A stretch of 64,000 nucleotides of DNA, from contig NC_090133.1 of NCBI RefSeq assembly GCF_040581485.1, forward strand, positions 4,650,001 through 4,714,000, written 5' to 3'. This DNA comes from Linepithema humile (lineage: Eukaryota > Arthropoda > Insecta > Hymenoptera > Formicidae). A program made the translations under genes and the position numbers. The notes beneath the pieces are model-generated. The model worked only from the letters and a program-made list of their open reading frames with translations. It was not told the origin of the DNA and made no database searches. Shown in pieces: positions 43,901 through 58,900 of this stretch; position 1 is the stretch's first letter; every line of letters starts with the position of its first letter.

Positions 43901-46900
43901 ATACTATACTACAATTCCCTTTGATAACGTTTCCTAAATACAAAATAATAAAAATAATTCCTTTACCTATACATGACCATGACAATATTTTTGTTTTCAC
44001 TGAAGTGAATCAACATATAATCGCGATAAATACAGACGGACCGACATACATGACTATAACGAAAGAAAACTTAGATAAATGTATTAATGTACACAATACA
44101 TATTTATGCGAACCCTATAGTTCTATTTATATTATAAACACAAATTCTCTTTGCGAAATACAAGCGTACTCACACATAACAAAAAATACGGATAATTGCG
44201 ATACGCGTTATATTAAGAGTAATCAAACTTTATGGATAGCATTAAGAACACCAAATACATGGTTGTACTCTACACTTAAGGAACAACAAATATATATACA
44301 TTGTAAAAATAATAAAGAAACTGTTGTAGGTAAATTTGTAATGAATTACTTTGGAATCAGTACTTAAGTCTTCCAGTACAAGGTATTCAACTTCACTTCG
44401 TCAATGTTGACAGCGGACTCCCCTCTTTCGCCCAAAATACGTAGTCTTAACACATCTCTATATGCGTTCTGTTTCTGAAGCGCCGTCTATCGCTCAAACT
44501 TTTCGAAACGCTCGTTATCGCTTACAACAGCCGACAGCCTGACATATGTACGTCCCGTACATATTGAACCCTGCTAGTACCGCCAATAGTATAATTAGTC
44601 TTGCTTATTCTAATCTAATAGAATCGCTGTTTTTCCATGGCCGCATATTGCAAGTTTGCCAAACGCCTTGATAGGCACGACGTGTATTCTGGTGGCCCTC
44701 AATATCGGATACAAGATATCTGTCATTTCGCAAGCATTTTACAATTTGATACGGTCCCTTAAATTTCGGTAACAATTTTTTCAAAGCTCCAACTGTACTC
44801 TCAAAGTTCGTTATCGTAACTAAGTCCCCTTTTTTATACACACGCGCTGCCTTTCGTTTTTTATTTATTAACATTTCATTGCGTTTCTGCGCTGACTCCG
44901 TTTTTTCCGCTACCTTACTTCTAATAAGATTTAAATTTCGATCCTACGTTCTTAACTCAGTCTGCATGTACATTGCAACTTCGTCTTTAACTTTTCCTCG
45001 CTATAGTATTCCAAACAAAACTCTACTCGGTATATCTCCTATGCTCTTATTAAAAGTATTATTTAATGCATATTCTACATCCGTCAATATCTGATACCAA
45101 TATTTCCCACTTTCGTTTTCCACGAGCTTAGCTAACATAGGTGTAAGAGTCCTATTAATTCGTCCAACCTGTCCATTTGCCTGAGGCGATCCCGTCGCTA
45201 TTAGAATGTGTTTTATTCCGTTTTCTTTAACAAAATTATTAAATTCGTGTGATGTAAATGACGTACCTCTGTCAGAAATTATGATTTCTGGTCGGCTATA
45301 ATTTGCGAAATAATCCTCTAAACATCGCTTTGCTTCGTTCGTAGAAGTATTTTTCGTCGCGTATAATTTTACATATTTAGTGAACGCATCTACAATTAGA
45401 AATACGTATTGCTTAATTAATCACTTCTTGTCCACCGGGCCATAAAAATCGATATGTATTGTGTGGAATGGTACACTTCCTTTAGGAATACTATGCAGAT
45501 AACCCTCACGTCGACCCGATAAGGGAGAAAATGCGATACATTTCAGGCAATTTCGTATGTAAGATTCTACCTTTTGACGTAGACCCGGAAACCAATAATT
45601 ATACATAATAGACATTGACAGTTTTCTCTACGCCTAAATGACCTAATTCATCGTGATATTTGTGTAATACATTACTCTCCATATTTGCGGGTACATAAAA
45701 TAGAATTTGTCCGTCTTTTTTCTGATATATTATGCCGTTTCGAATTTCGAGTCTTCCGACTTTTCTAATTTATTTTTTAATTCGCGAATCAATACGTCTT
45801 GACCCTGGGCGACGACCAAATTATATTCTAACGGGTTGTCTTCGATAGTCAAAATATTAGTCGATCGATTAACAAGGGAACGTTCACAAGTGTCCCCTCT
45901 CGATTTGATTCTTCTTGAAATATGTTGTAAAACGTACAATTTGAGGAGACACGTATTTTTTTATAGCGGCCTTAACTCAAATTTAAGAGGTAAAACACCC
46001 TTTTGAAAAAAAACGGGTTTTTTCTTTGTATGTAACTATCGCCAAAACCGTAGGAGATACAAAAAAATGTTTCAAATAGAAGTTGTATGGCTTGTAATAG
46101 GCTTTATAACTGTGTAGTTGGATTTTCAAAAAATGTAATTTTTTTTAATTTACCTCCACCCCTTGTTATTATTTTTTTGAATTTCAAAATTTTTTTAATG
46201 ACAAAAGTTGTAGCATTTTTTACGCTGAATTCAACCATATATGATTTTATTATGTTCCGAAATCGAATCTTTTAAAAATGAATCATCAGTATCGCACTAT
46301 ATGCGTCGCGCTGCATGACGCATCGCTTATACCGCACTTGTGTTGCGCAATAGTTGTTAAATAAATATAAAAATAACATGTTATCACATATTTGAGGAAG
46401 AAAAGTTAACTAAAATTGTTGCTAAAGCATCACTTCCACATTACACCTTTATAGATAATCGCTGCATTTCGTGCGTAGCGCGTTGTCATATACAAGTTTG
46501 CTATCAGCGCATATTACACTTTGAAGTTTCGCTTGTAGTGACCACGGGAAAATAATTTATGAAACGAAAACAGTGAATGAATCAATCTATTCAACATATA
46601 TCCACCCTGACTCTACCCTCTTGGCCCGACTTGACTTGACTTGACGTGTCAACGATTTTTTCCCCGACCGCATCCTGTGGACAGACGAAGCCACTTTCAC
46701 ACCGAACGGCATATTTAACAGTCATAACTTCTTGTTATGGCAAGAAGAAAATCCGCACGCCGTTCGGCAGTACGCATTTCAATATCGCTGGTCGATAAAT
46801 GTATGGGCAGGAATAATAGCGGACCGAATCGTAAGTATAATAAATTTATTTATTATTAGTAAAAAATAAGGAATTTTCTTTTGCAACTTTAACAAATCAT

Positions 46901-49900
46901 TCTCTTTCGGTGATTTTCAGATTGGCCCCTTTTTTCTCCCGCCGCGTCTGAATGGAGAAATTTACGCAAATTTTCTCCAAAATGAGTTACTAATGCTCCT
47001 CGTGGATGTTCCTCTCCGCGTACGAGCAGAGCTCATTTTTCAACACGACGAAGCTCCTGCGCATTTCTCACGTCAGGTACGTAAATTTTTAAACGCGTAT
47101 TATCCAAACAGATGGATGGGTCAAGGTGGCCCAATCATTTGGCCGGCGCGATCGCTAGATCTTAATGTACTCGATTATTTTGTTTGGAGACATATCAAAC
47201 ATTTAGTCGAGTACAGGCATGATGGTACAAAAACTAAAGTACGAGAAGCAATTCTTCCAGCTTTCAATACCATCACTCCGGAAATGGCATATCGCGCGAC
47301 AAGCAATATTACTCGAAGGGCCGAACTCTGTTTACGAGAACGAGGAAGGCACTTCGAACAATTTTTACATTAAATTATGAGAGTGGATTAGACCTATTGG
47401 GGATACCACTTTAAAAAAAATGCGCCGTGTTATCTACCGCAAGGTGGTGTGGAAATGATAGCATAATAATATTTGCTATAAGATTTATTTTTATTTATTA
47501 TTTATTTATCATTATTAATTACTTATTATTTATTTATTATTATTTTTTATTATTAATTATTAATTAATTATCATTAATTATTTTATTTCTTTTGATAACG
47601 AAAAGAATGCGGAACAGTTTCAGCGCTACGCGCCGCTTGTATGTTGCTATGTTTAAAGCGTTCCTCTCACCGCTTCGTCGCGCGCCAAGTAACCAAATAA
47701 CAGTGAGTTAAATAACAGCTGTACTGCCACGGGTCTCTTCTCGCCGCGCGCTTAGACTCGTGCGAATTGGCCGATCTTATATAATTAATTTAAAATTAAT
47801 TATTGCGAAACTCGCAAAACGATAGAGAACTTTTCTACTCGATTTAACCCGCTCTACCTGCACCCGAGAGGTGATTCAGCAATTGTCGGATACCCTGTAT
47901 ATATGTGTGTATATTTTGCAATGTGCTTTCTCTCTATAAAAAAATATTTTCAATATAATTTATAAAGTTATTTTTTTAAGTGTTTGCGTGGAGATATACA
48001 CTTCAAATATATTCAATGCATTTAAAAATAAAAATAGCAAAAAAATACAGATTAAGAGAAAAATTTAACTCACCATCGATATCTTCTAAACCCATTAATT
48101 CAATAGATTTGCAAATGCCTGCTTTTAAGATGCTATAATTTATTGAGTTTTCAGTAACTCCTGGGAATAAGTCTGACACAATTCCTGGAAAAAAAGGAAA
48201 TAGGTTTGACATAATTTCTGGAGTGTCTATTATTATGGATACTCGTTAATTAGATTGGACATTTTCTTCTATTGATGTCCGTGAAAAAAGTATAAATACA
48301 AGAAAATTCGTTTATCGAACAGAAAATAAAACAATTAAAAAAACCAGTGAACGAATAATTTACAAGCAAAAACTTCAAAAACAGAAATATACTTTCAGCG
48401 ACACTTGTAAAGTACAGATATAAATCTAAAAATAAGATGCATTGAAAGCATAAAAAATAAGTTGTTTTATTTTATATTCAGAAAGAATATTACTTAGTTA
48501 TAAAATATGATACATATCTCTCAAAGGTTAAAGATATTTTACACAGTATGAATGTTTTGCATATTTTATATATTCTAAAATGATTTTATATTTCCAAGAT
48601 GAAAGTCAACTCACCATTAAACAACTTTAAATCATTCTTCAAAAACTTGGGAACATTTACGTCTTTCAAAGCACGCAGACAAATTTGTTTCTCTTGAAGT
48701 TTCCTCTGCTCTTTCTTCAATTTGCCAGCAGCAGTAATAACAGCTTTCATCGTACGCATACCAAAGTCATAATGATCCTATCATATTACGTTTCAGATGT
48801 AATTAGTTGGAATTACAAAACAAATTAGTTTTAGCACATAATTAATCGATGTACATACGTTTTAACACATTTGGCAAAAAAATATATTAATTACATTCAG
48901 TTAATGCTTGCTATTAATTGAATTAGTTATTTATTTAATCATTTAATGATTACTTTTAAAACTTTTTAAAAAAATTATTTCAATATTTAGCTTGATGAGT
49001 TATCAACTAAATATACTTTCTATTATTATAATCAAATTGTGTAATGTAATTTTAATTTGTTTACGTTATATTGCATGTTTTATGCTTCCTTAATTTTTTT
49101 TAATACACATAAATACATATATTAATTTACATATTTATTATTCACATTGTTATTGTGTGCATTAATAATGTACACAAACAATAATTAATTCTAATAACTT
49201 GCTAAAACGTATATTTCTTATGTAATCTTTAAAAGAGGAGAAAACAAAAAGAAATGAAAGGAAAATAAAGATACTTGTGTACTTAGTAGCTCTGAACTCA
49301 ATTTGAAAGTTGTCGTGATTTTTCTAGCAAGATTTCCGGCATCCGCAAATCCGTACGAAAACAATAATATTTCAGCGATCAAAGTATATTCCGGGATCAC
49401 CATAGCCATGGGTCGGAAAAGTGCCTTCAAGTTACCAGGTAATTCTTTTATTTCACCGGAATAACCAGGATTTATAGTGATGAATGTAGCACAGGACGGT
49501 TTCAAGACAAGCTCAACTCCTTCAAAAAGAAATCTACGAGTTTATGAATTTTACATGTAAAATTAAATGGAAAAATTATCGAGATAAATATGCATAACAT
49601 TGTTATATTTTTGAAAATTAATAATTTCTATTTTTAAATATAAACATTATTTTATACAATTCTAATTGTCATCTTCGTAAAATATTACGATACTTACGAT
49701 TATTATCTCGATTTTCATACATTACTGTAGCATGTAACTTTATAGCTTTTGAGATAACGTATAAAAAAATTTATCATTACAAACTGCAGATAATGAATAT
49801 AAATAATAAGAAGAGAAATGTTTTTATAATTGCGTTGAAAAACTAGATTCGCGCGATAATAAATAAAATTTAAATCATAATGATAATGTTACTATATATT

Positions 49901-52900
49901 GTTTTTTAGTTTGCACAGAATTATTATTATTATATGTAGTGCATTATTATACGTATACAAATTGTTCGATGTATTAATACATAATAGAATAAATAAAGCA
50001 GAGAAAAATTGATAAAAAGATATCACTATCTGATAAATTATAATTCATTTTGCAAGCAAATTTTTAAAATTGCATTATTCATGATATCTCTATTATCATA
50101 AGTAGCTATTTGATAAAGGAAATAATTGATATTATATTATCGATTGGCTATAATCCAATGTCAAACCACTTAGATATCAATATTAAATAAATCCAGAAGT
50201 AAACAATAAATAAATTTTTTCCTAAAGAAATATTGTTGTGTCAAAATACTACTAGTTTTTATTCAATTTAAAACCATTTCACTGTCATTTCCTGAACTGT
50301 TCCAAACCATTCTATGTACATGGAATATTTAGGTCACAATTTACTTACGCTTTTGCTTGCGCCTGTTGTGCTTTTTGAATCGTTATGATTTGCTGTGCTA
50401 CGACGGACAAAACTTCGATATCGATCCGATTAAATCCAACAAAACATACCCACGCACCAGTGCTAGAAATGTTATAAAGTTATATAAACTTAAACTTACA
50501 ATGAATTGTCAAACGTAAATGTCAACGTAAATAGCGTCAAAAATAGCCAGCCGATGTAAAATATTCGCGTCTTACCTGGCAAGAGCCTTGAAGAATTTAC
50601 CCATAGACCTGAAGTCCAGTTGGTTGGAACAATTAAAAACCACACACTGAATCGCAAAAGCTTTTGCGAGGTCCTTTGTAGTCTCCGTTTTACCGGTGCC
50701 AGTCGGACCGGTCAATGCAGCGCCGAATTTCAAATGCAAAGCACTGGTAAGCGTGAGGAAGCAGCGATTGGTCAATGGTGTAATTACTAACCTTCCGCTG
50801 TTACCTAAATATTCGTATCTGTAAGATACATAGAAAATATTATATAATAATTACCTTAGTTACATAGTTTGTTAAAAAGAGATGTCATATTTCTATCAAA
50901 ACGAAAATTACAGAACAGCAAAAGAACTACAGCAAAAGAACTACAAAAGTGGCTTGAAAATATTAGGTAATGAGAAAGTAATGAATTATTAATTTTAAAA
51001 GCCTTTGTAAAAGCCAGTCGCAACAAGCATACAGAACGATCATTATAAAAGCGTCACAGGTAGAAGATATTGCATTAGTTACGTTCTTGCAACATTTAAT
51101 TAAACGTGCTTTACGCGGTAAAATGTGTTTAATCTGTAAATTTGTAGGTTGTTAATTTTATAATTATAATAAAATAAAAAATTTTAATAGATAAAGAACA
51201 TTAAATTTAACTAAAATAAAAAATAAAAATTATAATAATAATAATTATGTATAATAATCATATAAAATTATATATATAATTAATTATATTTAAAAAATCG
51301 ATAAATGGCTGCACGGTTTTAAAGCGATAAATAAGCGCAAAATAGTTACAAAATAAGATTATAAGATTAAATTTGCTTGCGATACTCTTGTTAGAGTGAA
51401 ATTCTACGAGCAAAATTCTCGTTTTCTTATATTCTGCGATGAAGAGAACCTAAGGTGAAAGGATGCTTAATAAAAATTTGCATGTCGACAGAACTTCAAT
51501 ATAGCTAATACAATTTTAAAAGCAAGAGCTAGTGCTTGATCTAACAGTAAAATACTATATTCTAACAAGCTCCTGAGAGAGTTTTCTGCGATGCTTATAT
51601 TATTACCTAAATTTATCTCTAAAGACTGCGATTCCATTAAAGAATATAATTAAATGTAGCTTCGTGAAATTACCGAGCAGATGTTATCGCAAAAGAAAGT
51701 CCCTTCGATCTTTTGTAAAAAGTCAATAAATAATTTCGAGTAAATATGTACATACATAATTTCAGAAAGCTTAAAATCTGCCTCGTTAGAGTAATGAAAG
51801 ATTTTTAATTAGAGTATATTATCGATTATATAAATATCTCTTATTTGATTTACTTGGAAAAACAACAAATTTAACAAAATTTAATTTTCATAAATTCTGA
51901 AAATAATAAACGGTGAATTTAATAATGCTGCTTTGAAGCTTTTCAATATAAAATTAAATTCTCTTATATCCAATTCATGATTAAATTATGAAATATCAAT
52001 AAAGTTATCGGAAATGTGAGTTCACAATAAATTTTATAATGTCAAATATTAATTATCGAGTATCAACTTACTCGTATGAAAATTCTGCGTTTATTGCGCG
52101 AATCTTTAAGTCCTTATTGTCGACCCAATAGTATCGTAATTGAGAAATCCATTCGAAATCGTTGACACTTGTTACCTTTTCTTGGATTAAATTATACACA
52201 ACATCTCTGGCATAAACCTCAATTGTAATCACAGTCTCTAGCAACAGTCTTTGTAACTCAGTTTGTTGACTGCGTATTAATTTTTGCAATGTCTCGAGCT
52301 GCAAAATGTTATGTAAACGAACGTATCACACATATCCGTACACACATTATTTTCGAGTTTATTAGTTATGCATTTTATTTACTTAAAAAAACAATAATGT
52401 TGAATTTTCTTTGATATGTAAGAAAAATGAAAATGTACTTTTACATACAAGCTCATTTTTTCATTTCACGGAAAAATATTACATTCAAGGAAAGATTTTG
52501 ATTTAATGCTTATTAAATGCAAATAATGCAAAATGCAGATTTTCAAAAAGTGAGCTTGTTTTTGCTTTGAGTTTGCCTTTTTTTATCACAACAAATTAAT
52601 TATGTGAAAGAAATACCGTGTAAGTAAAGAAAATTTGCTTTATAAACCTATCATATAAAAAAATGTACTTATATTAAGAAAAAAACGCAAGAAAAAGATA
52701 TAACTTTTTTTCAACAGAATACTTAATTATATTATATTAACTTTATCATAACTGTATTATCATAATTTTTGAATTTCTAAGACAGAAGCAAAATATAATG
52801 TAATCAAAAATTAAAAATTCAAAAAAAAAAAAAAAAATAAATAAATGTATACACGAATTAAATAAAAACGTTTGATTTGATTTTACGAGACAGCGAGTCA

Positions 52901-55900
52901 TCATTTCTTACATACATGTAGCAGTATTAAACTGTAATAATCAGACAGAGTGTCGCTCCTAATGCCATCCTCCACACGAGCGGTCCAATATGTTTGACTT
53001 CCGCACAGGACTACCTGGCCCGGCCACATATACACCCACTCCTGCCGCGGTATCGATTCGACAACTTCGAGAGTCTCACCGATCATCTTTCGCAAAGTAG
53101 TGCGCATTACGTCTTCGATCTGTCTTAGCCAATTCTCAACATTTCCGTCGGGATAGATCGGCGACCATAATGCAACTTCTTCGTACTCATTAGAGTACAT
53201 TCTCGTGATCCTGAGATCATCTTCGAACCTCAATTGCCTGATATTCTCGAAACACTTCTTTAGATGCGGTTGTATTGCTTGAACGTGTTTCGACTGACCG
53301 ATAATTTCGAGCAGTTCTCCATCGCTCAAGAAGAAGAAGCGTGGGAAGATCATTCGCTTAGTCTGCAGATAATCGGATAAGCCTTTCTGTACGGTTTCCA
53401 GGATCAACAGACATTCCTTCAGTCTCTCTAACAAAGTCTTGTCTGCGCACGTTATGATTATCTGTATTAAGTAAAATACGATAATGTTTCCAGAATTATT
53501 ATATAGATATATATTCATTTATTCATATTTAGTGTATGTTTTTATAATATATAAATTATAATATAAATATATAAAACTTTTAAAAATGTACTAAAAAAAA
53601 CTTAACAAGCTGCTGAGCAAATCCTACTGCAAACAATTTTTTTATATATAATTTTCAATATACTAGCCAAAAAATATATATAAATAAATTCAATCTAATA
53701 AGCATTAAATATTTATAGTTAGTTATTAATGTTATTAACATTAATTAGTTACTTCTTTAAAGTTAAACTTTTTATATCAAAATTAATAGAAACAAAAATT
53801 GTAAAAATTGATCTACATAAAATCTATATAAAATCTATATTTTAGTTTGAAAAATATTTTTAAATCTGTGATAAATTTAGTTACGTAACATGAATGTGTC
53901 AAATGTATTTTTCAAACATTAATTCCAATTGATGTTTTATTTAGAATGTTCATTGCTTCAACAGATCAGCAAATGGAGAAATGTAAATCACGCGAAGCGT
54001 GATATTAAATAATGAAATTTATGCTTCATACGTATGGGCAATCGCACGCATTTTTCATGATTTGCCTCCAGCTTTCCTGCATCATATTGAATTTCCGCGT
54101 TTCCACGAGTAGCTGCAGATTAATATCTTCGAATGAGAATATTGGTTCTAAATATGTCCAACGCCTGTTTCACAGTTTTTAACAATGTATACGATCAATA
54201 CGAGTTTATATTTCACACAAATGGCAAGGGAAGTTTGCGTTATATTTGTTACCTTTGTACTTCCAACCATAATGCGAATGACTGCTGAATTAATCGCAAT
54301 TTCGTTTCCCACTCATCGATTTGGTTTTCAAAAGCAGCTTTGCAAGGATTTAAACTAATTATCTGCGTATTGAATATATCATCATCTAAGAGAGTAGTGA
54401 TTTCGTCGGGAATCTTCATTATATACATGTCTGCATATAAATGCATATTAAGAGGCATTATTAAATCAGATTTGTTATATAATACGCTAATTTTAATATT
54501 TTACATAGTTTAAAAATATCTTTGTAAAACAATAAATATTTGATTATTTAATTATATTACAATTTGAAATATACAATTTTAACTTAAACTTATTATTCAT
54601 TTAAAATAATCTTGAGAATTATTAAGGTATAATAATATAATAAATTTGTCTTTCTCTATAGAAACAACAAGTAAAATAAATAAAATAAGAAAGATATCTA
54701 ATATCATAAATTTTTAATTGATTAAAATATATTTTTTTATAATTTATTATATTAAAAGAACATATATTTCTGATTTAAATAAAAAATAAAATAATTGTAA
54801 AATTTATTATATTAAAGTTTATTAATATTCTATACTTAAAAATAAACAGAAAAAAGATCGTCTTTGCATACCCGTATTTTTATAAGGATGAATATCCATT
54901 GTGATTGTTTTCCACTTATCCGTCATTTTATTCAATGTACTTTCTACCAAGTATTCTTTCGTCGCGACGTCCGCGACACTCTTCACAATTTCCTCAAATT
55001 TCATTATACCGAGAATAAGTAAACTCTTAAAAGTTAAATGTGGTGTAAGTGTCATTTGTATGTCAGTTTGCTTAAAAAGTTTTTCGAAGTGCCGCGTCCT
55101 CATTCCTGGATTTCGCAGAGCCTGCATAATGCCAACGTAGGGTTTAAATGCCTCAATTTGATCTCGTACAGTGAGTGCTATAGCCGCCACCTCTATGAAT
55201 CGCAAAAGAAAATATCGGTTATCATTTATGACAAATCAGTTTGCCTATGATTTGCAATTCATACATGACGCGTTTGAAACTCAAAGAATCCTAAACAAAG
55301 TATCGACCTACTTGGATTCTCTTCAAATACTATTATGCAATGCGAGATAGCTCTGTGCATTTCACCAATCATGTCTTCTACTTGATTCACATCGACATTC
55401 ATCAGAGGATTCTCCAGCCACACCTCTTGCCATTTCAAAAAATCTACATTTGGAAATATATAAAATTTGCAAATATTTAATTTAAACTTACTATTCATTT
55501 AAAATAATCTTGAGAATTATTAAAGTATAATAATAAAATAAAAATAATCGTTTAAATAGATTAATAATATGGAAACTACGTTGGAACTTAAAATTTCGTA
55601 AAATAGAACAAAAGTAAAATAGAATAATAATGATAAAAATGGAATAGTAATAGAATAGTACAAAAAATAATTAAAAATGTAAAAATTCTGATAAGAAAGT
55701 TCTTAAATGTCATAAGAATAAAAAAAATTTACATTTGCTTTTATCATAATTTGAAGCATTACATTACTGTCTAAAAGAAGTTTCACGGAGGCGTAAATTT
55801 AATTATGACGACATTATGCGTGAATTTCAACAAGGAAATTCTCCAAAACTTTGTAATTCATCTGCGCTTCTAATTACCGGATGCGATAATCCATAAAATC

Positions 55901-58900
55901 TGATACGGTTCGTATTCCTCCATTAATTTACTTAATTGCTCGAATGGCACTACACCCATCCCGAACAATTTCTGCCGTTTGTTCAACAATAAACTCGATT
56001 CCTGGCATTCTTTCATTATCTTCCAAATCCTCTTTACCTCCACAGCTATCTCGTGTACTTTACTGATATCTGTTTGCAATGCTACATTTGTAACATTTCC
56101 CACGAGCGCACTGATTCTCTCCGATAGCAGAATTTCATCCTGCACTTGTAGCTTGTGGAATTTTTCATATTCGCTGGTAAAACGTTTCGCAACTTCTTCC
56201 ATCTGTACATAATACATAAAAGGTGATCGTGGATATATTAGATGTATTATAGATTGAATCAGTGATGCGATGTTTCCTGCTGGGCTCTCGGGTCGCGAGC
56301 CCGGTGGAAAGGAAACATCGCATTACTGGATTGAATAATAAAAAAAAAATGAAAAAAATCCATCTATACATAATACATAAAAAAACTTTTTTTATTTATA
56401 AAATTTCCAATAAAGCAATAAATAATGAAATTCATTAATAGCTAAACAGAAAAAGACGAATAAAAAAGTTATATCATATATTTTTTGTGTTCTATTACTT
56501 TATTTCTAATAAATATTTAAAGATGTTAACATTTTATATTTATAAAAAACCCGATAAATTTATTTAGCAGTATTCCCTAAATTATTATATATTTATATGT
56601 CTTTACATGGCAACAATTGGCGATTCTTACATATAATTGTATTTGGCATGGAAAACCAATGGCTTGCCACTTGGCTTCGAAATCCTGATCAGACAGATAC
56701 CACCAGAAATAATCGAGGACATCATATTCGTACTTTAACTTCTGCACTATATCATTCAGAGCTTTCACCGTCAACGGTATAGTCTTTACCCAATCCTGCT
56801 CTTCCAGCAGATGCTCGATATTACGTGACGTTGCCTTTAACCTTGTTCTAATTCGCATGTAATCAGTCAGAACGACGTCGATTCGTGCCCTTAAGCTTTC
56901 TGTAAACATAATAAGCAACTGCGTGCAACAGCTCTGTCGCTTCTGTACCAAAAATTTCCTTAGAGGTTGAACATTCACGCGGAAAGGTCCAATAACGATG
57001 TCCTTCGGCAGCGAAAATTCGAGGATCGATTTCATCTTAAGATGAAAGGATATTTCATTTTTTATCTCTGCGGCAGTGTGACCTGCACTTTTAAAATCCC
57101 TGGAAAAATGGAAAAGGTGAAGGATATTCCGTATTTTATATTCGTATTTTTGCTTTCTAGTTATTTGTTTTTCGAACATTTGATTAAATGGTTATCTGAC
57201 ATTGCCCGAAGCGATCTGAACTTACTCCACATATTTTTCGATATTCAATTTGTAAATTTCTAAATACTGTTGATATTCTCTCGCGTATGCCTGTAAGGGT
57301 ATTATGGACTTTCGATAAACAGTTCTCAAGCGATTACGGACTTCGCAAACGTGTTCCTCCATTAAGTCGACCGAGCTGAGATACAAATCTTCGGGAAACT
57401 TTAGCAAGGTTAGCAAGAAAGGGTGAACTTGTCTAATTTGATGGCATTGGCTTAAGATATTGTCCAACAAAGTTACGATAACTTCCTAAAAATCAATCAA
57501 AGTATTATACATAATATAAAAGTCATGTTTATTTCTTGAACACATATTTACAACAAAATCAATTTATCGAATTATTACTATCACAAATAGATTTTTAAAA
57601 GAATGTGTTCCAGTTTTTAAACATTGTTTAATTATTGCAAATAATTTGCGAACAACTAATCTAATTCGTCAATTAACATAGAGAGAAAAATAATGGTTCA
57701 TACCTCAAATGATTCTAAATCCGTTAAGTAATAGGCACTTTTATCATTCATTGCGATATCGATATTAAATATTGGATTTCCTAAAGGCTCAAATTGGGTA
57801 TTAACGAGATCGTCTCCCCACACAAAATTTTTATTTACGTTTAGTATACAAAGCGCCGGAGTTTCCAGTACTTCTAAATACAGGGCAATCGATTTCTCAA
57901 CGAGATTCCGGAGGGCATTCTGTAACAACAAATATAACAACGCCACACGACCGAAAATAAAATATTAGTTGCGAAACTTTAAATCTTTATTAATTTTACA
58001 TAAATTGATGTAGATTAGAGAGAAAATAAATATATAGAATATAATTTATATGCTATAGAGTGAAATATTATATGCAATAAATTATAGATAAATAATTTAA
58101 TGTAATATTAAAATTAATATCTTTTTTACCTAGGCAATTGTATTTTATAAATACATATATATTTTATTCTTTTATTTACAATTTTGTTTAAAAATCAAAT
58201 ATCGAATAAACCTTAAAGTAGTCTTCTATTTTCTATTTTTTATTTATTTTTTATTTATTTATTAAATTCTTTCATATTTTTTTAATCCATATTCTCTATT
58301 TTTATTTTCCCTTATATAAACTTTGAATAAACTTACTAACAATTTAAAATAATCACACAATTTTTTATGCATTTTTATTATGAATATTAATAATAAAAAC
58401 TGAAACAATTACAATATAAAATGCAATCAAACTATGACTATTACCTGCATTTGATATACAATGAGATCCATGAATCGTTTTAATTTCGATGCATTGTATA
58501 CATCATAATTTTTCTGTTCGAGATCAAACCAACCATCTTTTTTCATATCCCTTAAGCGCAGTCGAACTAACTGAGTAATCCTCTCTAACCACGTTATTTT
58601 CAAATATTTTATTACCGCGCCTGCCTCTTGATACTGTTGCGATTCAAATTCCGACAAAGGCATTGATTTTCCGTAATTCGAAACAAAAAGTTTCATATTT
58701 GATACGTGAATACTTTCAACGACTACACACTGCATCGCTTCATACACTTCCGGGAAAACGTATAAAACCATCGAATAGAAAATATTTTTGGTGTCCTATG
58801 AACAACTTTTAATTAAAACGAAAATTCACGTAAAACATGAATATACATAAAAATCATTTCTTTTTTAATACCGTAAAGTCTTTCATTCCTATGTGAGTCT

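Larger units (their letters stand above)
28921..48073 (-). other. Giant dynein intron 22 filled with transposons
   Basis: 19,153 bp between donor GTGAGT (after 48074) and acceptor TTACAG (before 28920). Most other introns of this gene in the window are about 0.1-1.7 kb. Contents are listed separately: MITEs, two Tc1/mariner-like copies, copia, errantivirus-like and second gypsy relics, and unclassified repeats. About 29130-31078 is AT-rich with no gene apart from a short direct-repeat pair. Confidence 0.8.
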
